DNA of 64,000 bases. Origin: Amycolatopsis acididurans. GTDB taxonomy: Bacteria > Actinomycetota > Actinomycetes > Mycobacteriales > Pseudonocardiaceae. A program made the translations under genes and the position numbers. The DNA is taken from contig NZ_JAAXLS010000013.1 in the NCBI RefSeq assembly GCF_012328925.1, positions 104,569 through 168,568 on the forward strand. The letters are read 5' to 3'. Positions 39,169 through 47,129 of the stretch are shown one piece after another (within the stretch, counting starts at the first letter, position 1; each line of letters starts with the position of its first letter). Under the pieces are notes generated by a model. It ran no database searches. It was not told the origin of the DNA and saw only the letters and a program-made list of their open reading frames with translations.

Positions 39169-39492
39169 CTATTTGCTCTGGGCGCGCATGGCCAGTGGTG
39201 CGCCCGCGAGGTCCTCCTCGTTGCACAACACCTTCACGTCGTAATAGGGCGCGCCCTCGGTGTCGTCGTAGTCGAGGTGAATGGCCAGCACGTCGAGCGG
39301 TTCGCCTAGCCACTCCTGCGCGGTCCTCAGCCAGTTCGCGCAGCGCTCGAGGGCGGAAGGAAGATCATCGTCCCGGAACTCCACCGGGCGGTAAGGCACG
39401 TCTTGAACGTGATCGCGAGGGTCGGATGGTACCGGAAGCCCGGGGGCGAGACCTGAGTCGTCCAGTTCCAGTTGGATCGTTTGCTCACTCAC
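39169..39492 (-). CDS. Conserved-looking small acidic protein, function unknown
   Basis: A 107-aa hydrophilic, acidic protein starting at GTG (VSEQTIQLELDDSGLAPG) with PYRPVEFRDDDLPSALERCA, WLRTAQEWLGEPLDVLAIHL and PYYDVKVLCNEEDLAGAPLA. There are no membrane segments and no motif I recognise. Typical codon use and good placement after a terminator suggest a real gene. AAAGGG precedes the start, together with a GAGGGTCCCTC palindrome at 39498-39508 (same core as the citA hairpin). It is possibly last in a minus-strand unit with the TetR gene 57 bp upstream. Confidence 0.7.
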   Translation of the reverse strand: MSEQTIQLELDDSGLAPGLPVPSDPRDHVQDVPYRPVEFRDDDLPSALERCANWLRTAQEWLGEPLDVLAIHLDYDDTEGAPYYDVKVLCNEEDLAGAPLAMRAQSK

Positions 39493-39549
39493 CCTTTGAG
39501 GGTCCCTCTTTTACGCCGTCCGGGCAAGGTATCGGTGGGGAATCCCCAG

Positions 39550-40191
39550 CTAGAGGGGCGTGCGCCACACGGACGTGACCACCGTCCCCGCCCGCGCCAC
39601 CGCGCCACGGCAGTCGCTGTCCGTACCGCCCAGCATGCGCAGCGCGAGCTTCGCGTGTTGAGCGGCCAGTTCCGGCAGCGGCAACGGCCCCCTCGGCGAG
39701 TACCACCGGGCCACGCCGGTGCACATCTCCAGCAACGCGAGTCTGGTCACAGCGGGCTGCGCGGCATCGAACTTCTCATTCGCGATGCCCTCGTCGATCA
39801 CCTCTGCCCACAAGCGTTCGTACTCGTCACGCAGCCGGATGATCCGACGTTTCGCGGCCGGCGACAAAGCATGCACCTCGTTGTCCACCACGCGCGTTTC
39901 CGCTGGTTGCAGGGCATGTGTGAGCACGTGCAGCGCGACCAGCGACGCCAGCCGCTCCCGCGGATCGGTGACACCGGCCGTGGCCTCGCGGGCGCCGAGC
40001 AGCAGCCGCTCGAGGCATTCGCGCATGATCGAGGCGAGCAGCTCCTCCTTCGTACCCATGTAGTGGTACAGGCTTGCCGACGAAATCTTCGCCGCCTGCG
40101 CCAGATCCCGGATCCCGGCTCCGTGAAAACCCTTGTCCGCGAACAGTTTCACCGCGGCCCGCCGCACCCGTTGCTCGGTGTTCAAAGCCAT
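39550..40191 (-). CDS. TetR-family regulator, end of the acyl-CoA operon
   Basis: A 213-aa TetR protein. The HTH is in RVRRAAVKLFADKGFHGAGI and LAQAAKISSASLYHYMGTKE (residues 8-52), followed by a helical ligand domain (VDNEVHALSPAAKRRIIRLR). The ATG at 40191 overlaps the 3' end of the acyl-CoA ligase gene by 10 nt, so it is co-expressed with the hydratase and ligase. It probably represses this operon through the (CGAT)-type palindrome at 42429, with an acyl-CoA as inducer. That last point is inference. Confidence 0.9.
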   Translation of the reverse strand: MALNTEQRVRRAAVKLFADKGFHGAGIRDLAQAAKISSASLYHYMGTKEELLASIMRECLERLLLGAREATAGVTDPRERLASLVALHVLTHALQPAETRVVDNEVHALSPAAKRRIIRLRDEYERLWAEVIDEGIANEKFDAAQPAVTRLALLEMCTGVARWYSPRGPLPLPELAAQHAKLALRMLGGTDSDCRGAVARAGTVVTSVWRTPL

Positions 40192-41696
40192 GTCCGCCCC
40201 ACCCGGTCGTAGGCGGGCCCTATCCACTTCCGCAGCTCACCCTTCGCCACGCGTTCCGAGGGTGTCAGCGGAAGCGCGTCCGCGAAGCACCAGTAGCGGG
40301 GCACCTTGAAGTAGGCCAGTTTGCCGGCGCAGAAGTCCGCCAGTTCCTCGGGATCGACGTCGCCCTCCGCCACCACGAACGCCTTGACCTCCTCGCCGCG
40401 CAGCTCGTCGGGCACCGCCACGACCGCGGCCAGCCGGACGGCCGGATGCGCGGACAAGGCCCGCTCGACCTCGTCCGCCGAGATGTTCTCTCCGCTGCGC
40501 CGGATCATGTCCTTGGTGCGGCCCACATGGAAGATCCTGCCCCGGCCGTCCATTGTGGCCAGGTCACCGGTGTGGAACCAGCCGCCACGGAAGGCGCGCC
40601 CGGTGGCCTCCGGATCGTCGTGATAGCCGTGCATGAGGCCGACGCCGCGCAGCACCAGCTCGCCCGTCTCCCCACGCGGCACGGGCAAGCCGGCGTCGTC
40701 GACGATCATCGCCTCGCGGTCGCGCGTCGGGCGGCCGATGCACCCGCTGCCCACCAGCTCGTCATGGTCCACTTCGGACATCCGGACGTCGCCGCCGGTC
40801 TCGGTCATGCCGAACGCCTCGAACCACGGCACGCCCCAGCGTCGCTCCAGATCCGCGTGCAGCTCACGCGGGATCGCCGACGCGCTGATCGCGCGCACCC
40901 GGTGCCGCCGGTCCTCGGGCGACTCCGGCTGCCGCAGCAGCAGCGCGGGCATCAGGCCCAGGCAGTAGAACCAGGTGACCTCGTACTCGCGGATCTTCGC
41001 CCAGAACGTGGCCGGATGGAACCGGTCGAGCACCACCAGGGTGGCGCCGGAGGCGAGCCCGAGTGCGATGTTCCACTGTGGATCAATGTAGTGAAACGGT
41101 TGCGCGGTGAGGATTATGTCCTCGTCGGAGATCGCGGGGAAGTCGGTGACCAGTCCGCGGGCGAGTGTCGTCCAGTACCGGTGCGGCAGGACGCAACCCT
41201 TCGGGGCGCCCGTGGTGCCGGAGGTGTACTGGATGTTCACCGGGCGTTCGCCCTCGACCTCGAACCGCGAGGTCGCTGTCGTCTCGGTCGTCAAATCCGC
41301 CACGGTGAGCACACGCCCGGGCGCGATGCGGTCGAGCAGCTCGCTGAACTCCGGCGCGGCGACGACGAAACGCGCCCCGGAGTGCCGCAGCACGTGGCCT
41401 CCGTCCAGCTCGCGGTAGTTGACGTTGACCGGCACCAGCGCGCAGGAGATCTTCGCCAGCGCGAGCCAGAGCAACGGGAATTCGGGTTCGTTGCGCAGCA
41501 TCACCGCCACCCGGGCGCCGGGCTCGAGCCCCAGTTCGAGCAGCGCGAGCGCCATCCGCGTGCTGCGGCTTTCGACCTCGGCGAAGGTGCAGCGGTGGCC
41601 GGACCGGTCGAAGATCCACGCGGTCTTGTCCGGCCACAACGTCGCGGCGCGGCGCACGAGGGTGGCGAGGTCGTCGACCTCGTCGAGCGGGATCAT
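40182..41696 (-). CDS. AMP-dependent acyl-CoA ligase (caiC-like)
   Basis: A 504-aa ANL-family CoA ligase. P-loop NIQYTSGTTGAPKGCVLPHR, FHYIDPQWNIALGLASGATL, WFEAFGMTETGGDVRMSEVD, GGWFHTGDLATMDGRGRIFH, GRTKDMIRRSGENISADEVE and the catalytic lysine in LTPSERVAKGELRKW are complete. The pattern resembles crotonobetaine/carnitine-CoA or short/aryl acid ligases; the substrate is not assigned. Its ATG overlaps the upstream hydratase TGA (ATGA), giving a hydratase-ligase-tetR operon. Confidence 0.9.
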   Translation of the reverse strand: MIPLDEVDDLATLVRRAATLWPDKTAWIFDRSGHRCTFAEVESRSTRMALALLELGLEPGARVAVMLRNEPEFPLLWLALAKISCALVPVNVNYRELDGGHVLRHSGARFVVAAPEFSELLDRIAPGRVLTVADLTTETTATSRFEVEGERPVNIQYTSGTTGAPKGCVLPHRYWTTLARGLVTDFPAISDEDIILTAQPFHYIDPQWNIALGLASGATLVVLDRFHPATFWAKIREYEVTWFYCLGLMPALLLRQPESPEDRRHRVRAISASAIPRELHADLERRWGVPWFEAFGMTETGGDVRMSEVDHDELVGSGCIGRPTRDREAMIVDDAGLPVPRGETGELVLRGVGLMHGYHDDPEATGRAFRGGWFHTGDLATMDGRGRIFHVGRTKDMIRRSGENISADEVERALSAHPAVRLAAVVAVPDELRGEEVKAFVVAEGDVDPEELADFCAGKLAYFKVPRYWCFADALPLTPSERVAKGELRKWIGPAYDRVGRTWL

Positions 41697-42409
41697 CGCG
41701 CGCCGCGCAGCGTCTCGGTACCCTCGGGCAGGTGCTCGGTGATCAGCGCGTGGCTGATCTCCAGTTCGAGCGCGGCCGCGAGGTCGATCCCGTTGTCCAG
41801 TGCGCGTTTCGCGAGCGCGAGCGCGCCCGGCGACCGCCCGGCGATCCGGCGCGCCCAGCCGGCGGCCGCCTCGTGCACGTCGGCGACGACGGCGTTGACC
41901 AGGCCCAGCCCGAGCGCCGTCCGCGCGTCGAGGCGTTCGCCGAGAAGCACCAGTTCCTTGGCTTTCAGCGGCCCGACGATCAGCGGCAGCAGACGCGATG
42001 CGGCGCCCGTGACGCTGAGCCCCAGTCCGGTCTCGGGAAACGCGAACACCGCGTCCTGCGCGGCCAGGATCAGATCGCAGCCGAGCGCGAACTCAGCGCC
42101 CGCGCCGATCGCGTACCCGTGCACGGCGGCGATCACCGGCTGCGGCAGAGCGCGCAGGCGCCGGGTGACCTCCTGCAAGCGTTCCAGTCGCGGTCGCGAA
42201 TCCCCTTGCGGGACAGGCTCTTTCAGGTCGTGTCCGGCGCAGAACGCGCGGCCCCGGCCGGCGAGCACGACCGCCTTCGCTTCGCCGACCGAGTCCAGCG
42301 CGCGCAGCAGGTCGGCGACCAGCGGATCCGAGACCGCGTTCAGCCGCTCCGGCCGGTTCAGCCGGATCCAGGCCACGCCCTCGTCCAGGGACACGTCCAC
42401 CAAGCTCAT
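41693..42409 (-). CDS. Enoyl-CoA hydratase/isomerase family protein
   Basis: A 238-aa crotonase-fold enzyme. Oxyanion-hole strands are VVLAGRGRAFCAGHDLKEP and AVHGYAIGAGAEFALGCDLI, with FAFPETGLGLSVTGAASRLL following. The crotonase catalytic Glu positions are only partly conserved (the second occurs in FPETGLG), so hydratase versus isomerase is open. The ATG at 42409 has GGTGG upstream. It is first in an operon with the acyl-CoA ligase and TetR genes and divergent from an amidohydrolase gene. Confidence 0.88.
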   Translation of the reverse strand: MSLVDVSLDEGVAWIRLNRPERLNAVSDPLVADLLRALDSVGEAKAVVLAGRGRAFCAGHDLKEPVPQGDSRPRLERLQEVTRRLRALPQPVIAAVHGYAIGAGAEFALGCDLILAAQDAVFAFPETGLGLSVTGAASRLLPLIVGPLKAKELVLLGERLDARTALGLGLVNAVVADVHEAAAGWARRIAGRSPGALALAKRALDNGIDLAAALELEISHALITEHLPEGTETLRGAR

Positions 42410-42428
42410 GCCACCGAGCCTAGCCAAC

Positions 42429-42449
42429 CGATCGATCGATCGATAGCCT
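42429..42449. promoter_or_regulatory. CGATCGATCGATCG palindrome overlapping a -10
   Basis: A 14-bp perfect palindrome (42429-42442) made of CGAT repeats runs into TAGCCT (42444-42449), which is 6 nt before the plus-strand ATG at 42456. It lies about 20 nt upstream of the minus-strand hydratase gene. It is a likely operator of the TetR protein encoded at the end of that operon. Confidence 0.55.
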
Positions 42450-42455
42450 CGGCAG

Positions 42456-44033
42456 ATGCGAGTCGACGCGGTGTACGAGAACGCGCGTGTGCTGACCGGG
42501 AATTCGTGGACCTCGGCCGTCGCGGTGCTGCACGGCCGTGTCGTCGCGCTGGGCGAGGACGCGGAGACGTTGTCCACGGCGAACCGCGTCGATCTCGGCG
42601 GAGCCGTTGTCGTGCCGGGGTTCCACGACGCGCACAACCACATGGCCTGGTACGGGATGAGCCTGGACGAGGTGCCGCTCGGCGAGTGCGAACACGTCGA
42701 CGAGGTCTACGCGGCGGTCGCCGAGCGCGCGAAGCACGTGCCGGACGGCGAGTGGATCGTCGGCAGCGGCTACGACCAGAACCGGCTGGGCGGCGATCAT
42801 CCTGCTCGGCAGGGCCTCGACCGCGCGGCGCCGCGGCATCTCGTGCGGCTCAAGCACACCTCCGGCCACATGACGCTGGTCAGCTCGAACGTGCTCGATC
42901 AGCTCGACACCGCGAACGTGCCGGTCGGCGGGGACGTGCTCGCCGAAATCGGGCTGCTGCGCGAGCAGGCGCAACTGCTGCTACGCCCGCTGATCTACCC
43001 GACGCCGCTGTCCACACTGGTACGGGCGATCGAGCGGGCCGGGGAGCGCTACCTCGCGGAGGGCATCACGAGCGTGCAGGAGGCCGGCGTCGGCGGCGGG
43101 CTCGTCGGGGAGAGCCCGGCGGAGGTCGCCGCGTACCAGACCGCGCGCGAGCATGGCGTGCTGCGCGTGCGCACCACGCTGATGGTCTCCTCCGCGGTGC
43201 TGCACGACCTGTCGGACGGCGCGGGGTTCGGACTCGACCTGGGGTTGCGCAGCGGTCTCGGCGACGACTGGCTGCGCATCGGCCCGATGAAGCTGTTCGC
43301 TGACGGCTCCCTGATCGGCCGCACGGCCGCGATGCACGAGGACTACGCGAACGATCCCGGCAACCGCGGCTACTTCCAGCTGCCCGAGCGGGAACTGGCC
43401 GAGACGATCTTCCGCGCGCACGAGGCGGGCTGGCAGATCGCGACCCACGCGATCGGCGACCGGGCGATCACCGCCGTGCTCGACGCGTACGAAGCGGCGC
43501 TGGACGCCCATCCCCGGCCGGACCACCGGCATCGCATCGAGCATTGCGGCGTGTTGCGGCCGCGGGATCTGACGCGACTCGCGCGGCGGCGCCTGATCGC
43601 CGTGCCGCAGGGCCGCTTCGTCAACGAGATCGGCGACGGGATGGCGGCCGCGCTCGGACCGGAACGCGAGGCGTGGGCGTACCGGTTGCGTTCACTGCTC
43701 GACGCCGGATGCGTGCTGCCGGGCAGTTCGGACCGGCCCGTGGTCAACGGTGCGCCGCTGCTCGGGATGGCCGACATGGTGCGGCGTCGCACGTCGGGCG
43801 GGCACCTGTTCGGCCAGGACGAGCGCATCACCGCGGCCGAGGCCCTGCGGGCCTACACCTACGGCTCCGCGTTCGCCGCGTTCCGCGAGCGCGACCTCGG
43901 CACGATCGAGGTCGGCAAGCTCGCCGACCTCGCCGTCCTGTCCGCCGATCCTACCGATGAGCCCGCGCTGACCAGCGCTTTTGTGTTGGGAACCGTGCTG
44001 AACGGTGATCTTGTGTACGAAAGGGGACTGTGA
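42456..44033 (+). CDS. Amidohydrolase, YtcJ-like (Amidohydro_3)
   Basis: A 525-aa metal-dependent hydrolase of the YtcJ/NfdA type. The N-terminal HxH is in VVPGFHDAHNHMAWYGMSLD (about residues 60-62). ATHAIGDRAITAVLDAYEA, HRHRIEHCGVLRPRDL and the Asp in VLPGSSDRPVVNGAPLLG supply other metal ligands. LGTIEVGKLADLAVLSADP is the conserved C-terminal return strand. The enzyme is cytosolic and the substrate unknown (formamides, amides). It appears leaderless from TAGCCT at 42444. It overlaps the GNAT gene (TGATG). Confidence 0.9.
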   Translation: MRVDAVYENARVLTGNSWTSAVAVLHGRVVALGEDAETLSTANRVDLGGAVVVPGFHDAHNHMAWYGMSLDEVPLGECEHVDEVYAAVAERAKHVPDGEWIVGSGYDQNRLGGDHPARQGLDRAAPRHLVRLKHTSGHMTLVSSNVLDQLDTANVPVGGDVLAEIGLLREQAQLLLRPLIYPTPLSTLVRAIERAGERYLAEGITSVQEAGVGGGLVGESPAEVAAYQTAREHGVLRVRTTLMVSSAVLHDLSDGAGFGLDLGLRSGLGDDWLRIGPMKLFADGSLIGRTAAMHEDYANDPGNRGYFQLPERELAETIFRAHEAGWQIATHAIGDRAITAVLDAYEAALDAHPRPDHRHRIEHCGVLRPRDLTRLARRRLIAVPQGRFVNEIGDGMAAALGPEREAWAYRLRSLLDAGCVLPGSSDRPVVNGAPLLGMADMVRRRTSGGHLFGQDERITAAEALRAYTYGSAFAAFRERDLGTIEVGKLADLAVLSADPTDEPALTSAFVLGTVLNGDLVYERGL

Positions 44034-44479
44034 TGCCCGTCCGGGAGGCCGAGGCCACCGACGCCGGGGAGATCTGCGCGCTGATCGAGGAGCATGCCCG
44101 CTACGAGGGCAACGACACGCTCGTGCTCGACCGCGACGAGATGACCAAGCATCTGTTCGGGCCGGACCCGAAGGCGTGGGTGCTGCTGGCCGAACCGCCC
44201 GGCGAACCGGGCAAGATCGCCGGACTGGCCTTCTGCTCGTGGAACTTCTCCACCTGGGAGGCGCGGCCCGGCATCTGGCTCGACGACCTGTTCATCCGAC
44301 CCGAATACCGCCGCTGCGGGCTGGGCCGGGAACTGCTCGCCGAACTGCGCACCCGCACGACCGGCCGCGTCGAATGGGACATGCGGGAGGGCAACGACAA
44401 GGCCGCGGCCTTCTACGCGGAACTCGGCGCCGAACCCGTTCCGGGCTGGATTCGCTACCGATGGTCATTTCGAGGTTAG
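44033..44479 (+). CDS. GNAT-family N-acetyltransferase
   Basis: A 148-aa acetyltransferase using acetyl-CoA. The core is WLDDLFIRPEYRRCGLGREL (motif A, R/Q-x-x-G-x-G/A analogue) followed by WDMREGNDKAAAFYAELGAE (motif B). The opening PVREAEATDAGEICALIEEH and length resemble spermidine/diamine acetyltransferase-like proteins. The acceptor is unknown. The ATG at 44033 overlaps the amidohydrolase TGA; a GTG at 44030 is the alternative start. Its TAG stop lies inside the metal-box-like site at 44476. Confidence 0.88.
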   Translation: MPVREAEATDAGEICALIEEHARYEGNDTLVLDRDEMTKHLFGPDPKAWVLLAEPPGEPGKIAGLAFCSWNFSTWEARPGIWLDDLFIRPEYRRCGLGRELLAELRTRTTGRVEWDMREGNDKAAAFYAELGAEPVPGWIRYRWSFRG

Positions 44480-44494
44480 GTAAGGCTGACTCGA
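44476..44494 (+). promoter_or_regulatory. DtxR/IdeR-type metal box and leaderless promoter of the regulator gene
   Basis: TTAGGTAAGGCTGACTCGA matches the IdeR consensus TTAGGTTAGGCTAACCTAA (from memory) at 14 of 19 positions. It overlaps a -35-like CTGACT (44486-44491), an 18-nt spacer and TAAAGT (44510-44515), which is 7 nt before the DtxR-family ATG at 44523. This is consistent with metal-dependent autorepression. Confidence 0.6.
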
Positions 44495-44522
44495 TCCAGG
44501 CCGACAACGTAAAGTTGAGGCC

Positions 44523-45209
44523 ATGCCTGACAGCGCCAGCCGCCGATCATCGTCCTCGATCGAGGACTACATCAGGGTGATCTATGGCCTGGTCGAGCGC
44601 GGCGAGGCGGTCACGAACACATCGCTGGCGGGCCGCCTGGAGGTCAGCCCGTCCTCGGCGTCCGGCATGGTGACCAAGCTCTCCCAGCAGGGCCTGGTCG
44701 AGCATGTGCCGTACCGGGGGATCGAGCTGACGCCCGCGGGCAGGCTGCTCGCGCGGGGCGTGCTGCGGCGGCACCGGCTGATCGAGACGTGGCTGGTGCA
44801 GGAGCTGGGCTACACGTGGGACGAGGTGCACGCCGAGGCCGACGCGCTGGAGCACGCGGTGTCCGACCGGCTGGTCGAGCGCATTTCGGCGAAGCTCGGC
44901 AACCCGGTGCGCGATCCGCACGGCGACCCGATCCCGGCCGCCGACGGCAGCGTCGAGGAGATGCCGGCGCGGCTGCTGGACGAGCTGGAGCCCGGCGCGG
45001 TCGGGCAGATCGTGCGGGTGTGGGACACCGATCCGAACATGCTGCGCTACCTCGCCGATCACGCGATCGGGCTGGGCGAGCGCATCGAGGTGATCGAGCG
45101 GCAGCCCTTCGGCGGGCCGCTGGTGGTCAAGGTCGGCTCGCCGCCGGAGACGACCACGCACGCGCTGGGCAAGGAGATCGCCCAGGCACTCAGCGTCGCC
45201 GTACTCTGA
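44523..45209 (+). CDS. DtxR-family metal-dependent regulator (MntR/SirR-like)
   Basis: A 228-aa protein with a winged HTH (SSIEDYIRVIYGLVERGEAV, LEVSPSSASGMVTKLSQQGL, residues 10-60), a metal-binding/dimerisation domain (RRHRLIETWLVQELGYTWDE, HAEADALEHAVSDRLVERIS, with His and Glu metal ligands) and a C-terminal SH3-like FeoA domain from about 150. The DPHGDPIPAADG signature is shared with M. tuberculosis Rv2788 (SirR/MntR), so manganese is as likely as iron. The metal box at 44476 suggests autoregulation. No metal transporter is adjacent. Confidence 0.92.
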   Translation: MPDSASRRSSSSIEDYIRVIYGLVERGEAVTNTSLAGRLEVSPSSASGMVTKLSQQGLVEHVPYRGIELTPAGRLLARGVLRRHRLIETWLVQELGYTWDEVHAEADALEHAVSDRLVERISAKLGNPVRDPHGDPIPAADGSVEEMPARLLDELEPGAVGQIVRVWDTDPNMLRYLADHAIGLGERIEVIERQPFGGPLVVKVGSPPETTTHALGKEIAQALSVAVL

Positions 45210-45276
45210 GACGCGTACGCGCGAGTGCCGCCGCACGGCGGATGCCCCGGCCCCGGCCCGGGGCCACCATCGGGAC

Positions 45277-46086
45277 ATGACAAATCGCCCATTCCGCTTC
45301 GGCCTGGTCGGCACCGCGGCGGACCTCAAAACCTGGACCGACCTCGCGCGGCGGGCCGAGGACCGCGGCTACGACACCCTGGTCTCGCCGGATCCGCAGC
45401 TCGACGCCGATCCGTTCACGATCCTGTCCGCGGCCGCCGCGGTCACCACGAACCTGCACGTCGGCACTTGGGTCGCGGTCGATTCCTTCCGCGACCGGCG
45501 GCTGCTGGACTGGCAGGCGCGCTCGCTGCACGAGTTCACCGGCGGCCGCTTCGAACTGGGCCTCGGCACCGGAAGACCGGCCGCGGTGCGCAAACTGGAA
45601 CAGCTCGGCGGCGAGTTCGGCACCGGCGCCCAGCGGTTCGCGCACATCAAGGAGACGATCGCCTACCTCAAACGCGAACCCGGCGGCCCGCCGCTGCTGC
45701 TCGCGCCCGGCGGGCCGAAGATGCGCGCGCTCGCCGCGCGGGAGGCCGACATCGTGACGATGGCCTTCATGCCGGACACCACCTCCGCCACGGCGAAATC
45801 CATTGTGGACAGTTTTCGCGCCGAGGCGGGCGAGCGGGACATCGAGCTGGCACTGTCCCTGATGGCCGTCGGCGACGAACCCGCGCCGTGGCTGGAGAAG
45901 TTCATCGGCAGCACCGTCGCCGAGCTGGCCGCCGCCGGTGCGGTGACCGTGTTGCCGGGCGGCCCTCGCGAGGGTGCGGACACCCTGTTGCGCCGGCGCG
46001 AGGAACTGGGCACGTCCTACGTGACGATCAACTCCGGGTTCCTCGACCAGTTCGCGCCGATCATCGAACTGCTGAAGGGCCGCTGA
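45277..46086 (+). CDS. LLM-class F420-dependent oxidoreductase (TIGR03621-like)
   Basis: A 269-aa luciferase-like TIM barrel. It starts MTNRPFRFGLVGTAADLKTW, with ARRAEDRGYDTLVSPDPQLD, NLHVGTWVAVDSFRDRRLLD and GGRFELGLGTGRPAAVRKLE (typical LLM phosphate/cofactor loop), and ends in FLDQFAPIIELLKGR. The length and pattern match the actinobacterial TIGR03621 subgroup predicted to use coenzyme F420; the substrate is unknown. It stands 67 bp after the metalloregulator with no visible ribosome-binding site. Confidence 0.88.
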   Translation: MTNRPFRFGLVGTAADLKTWTDLARRAEDRGYDTLVSPDPQLDADPFTILSAAAAVTTNLHVGTWVAVDSFRDRRLLDWQARSLHEFTGGRFELGLGTGRPAAVRKLEQLGGEFGTGAQRFAHIKETIAYLKREPGGPPLLLAPGGPKMRALAAREADIVTMAFMPDTTSATAKSIVDSFRAEAGERDIELALSLMAVGDEPAPWLEKFIGSTVAELAAAGAVTVLPGGPREGADTLLRRREELGTSYVTINSGFLDQFAPIIELLKGR

Positions 46087-46104
46087 CACACGTATCGTGG
46101 TCGC

Positions 46105-47127
46105 GTGCGTGCTGTCGTGTTCGAGCGGTTCGGGGGTCCCCTCGAGACGCGGGAGGTCCCGGACCCGGAGCCGTCGCCGGACGGGGTGGTGCTCGCCGTC
46201 GAGGCGACCGGGGTGTGCCGCAGCGACTGGCACGCCTGGCGCGGCCACGATTCCGGCGTGAAGCTGCCGCACGTGCCGGGGCACGAGATGGCCGGGCGCG
46301 TCGCGGCGATCGGGAGGCGGGTCCGTCGCTGGCGCGAGGGGGACCGCGTGACGGTGCCGTTCGTGTGCGCGTGCGGCACCTGCCCGCGATGCGCGAGCGG
46401 GCAGCAGCAGATCTGCGACGACCAGTTCCAGCCCGGGTTCACCGGCTGGGGTTCCTTCGCCCAGTTCGTCGCGCTCGAACACGCCGACGTCAACCTGGTC
46501 GCGCTGCCCGACGGGTTCGACGCGGTCACCGCGGCCGCGCTCGGCTGCCGGTTCGGCACCGCGTACCGGGCGGTGCTGCGGCAGGGCGGGCTCGCGGCGG
46601 GCGAGTGGGTCGCGGTGTTCGGCTGCGGCGGGGCGGGGCTCTCGGCGGTTCTGATCGCGGCGGCGGCCGGCGCGCGGGTGGTCGCCGTGGATCTCTCGCC
46701 GGACGCGCTCGCGCTCGCGAAGGAGCTGGGTGCGCAGGTGACGGCCGGTTCCGCCGAAGCCGTGCGGGACGTGACCGGCGGTGGGGCGCATCTGTCGCTG
46801 GACTGCGCCGGGTTGCCCGAGACGTGCGCCGCGTCCGTGTCGAACCTGCGCAAACACGGGCGGCACGTGCAGGTCGGCCTCCTGCCGCCGGGACAGGGCA
46901 CGCCGCCGATTCCGATGCACCGCGTGATCGCCGACGAGCTGCGGATACTGGGCAGCCACGGCATTCAGGCGCACGAATATCCGGACATGCTGGAGTTCGC
47001 GTCCGGAATGGACCTCGCGCGGCTCGTCGGCCGCCGCATCGGGCTCGAGGACGCTCCGCAAGCGCTTGCGGAGCTGGACGAACCGGTCGCGGCGCGGGCC
47101 GGGGTCACCGTCGTGGAGCTCGGGTAG
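46105..47127 (+). CDS. Zinc-dependent alcohol dehydrogenase
   Basis: A 340-aa MDR enzyme. The catalytic zinc site is in TGVCRSDWHAWRGHDSG (Cys) and VPGHEMAGRVAAIGRRV (His, Glu), the structural zinc in CACGTCPRCASGQQQIC, and the Rossmann motif in VFGCGGAGLSAVLIAAAAGA. It would oxidise a primary or secondary alcohol with NAD(P)+. TATCGT 6 nt before the GTG suggests a leaderless start. The 3' end contains a 22-bp perfect palindrome (47053-47074) just ahead of the RpiR gene. Confidence 0.92.
   Translation: MRAVVFERFGGPLETREVPDPEPSPDGVVLAVEATGVCRSDWHAWRGHDSGVKLPHVPGHEMAGRVAAIGRRVRRWREGDRVTVPFVCACGTCPRCASGQQQICDDQFQPGFTGWGSFAQFVALEHADVNLVALPDGFDAVTAAALGCRFGTAYRAVLRQGGLAAGEWVAVFGCGGAGLSAVLIAAAAGARVVAVDLSPDALALAKELGAQVTAGSAEAVRDVTGGGAHLSLDCAGLPETCAASVSNLRKHGRHVQVGLLPPGQGTPPIPMHRVIADELRILGSHGIQAHEYPDMLEFASGMDLARLVGRRIGLEDAPQALAELDEPVAARAGVTVVELG
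47053..47074. promoter_or_regulatory. 22-bp perfect palindrome inside the dehydrogenase 3' end
   Basis: The palindrome runs 47053-47074 with centre CAAGCGCTTG and outer arms GCTCCG/CGGAGC. It encodes APQALAEL near the enzyme's C-terminus, including an unusual CTT leucine codon. It ends 55 nt before the RpiR-type regulator ATG at 47130, a position suitable for an operator controlling that gene. The regulatory role is inferred. Confidence 0.55.
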
Positions 47128-47129
47128 CC

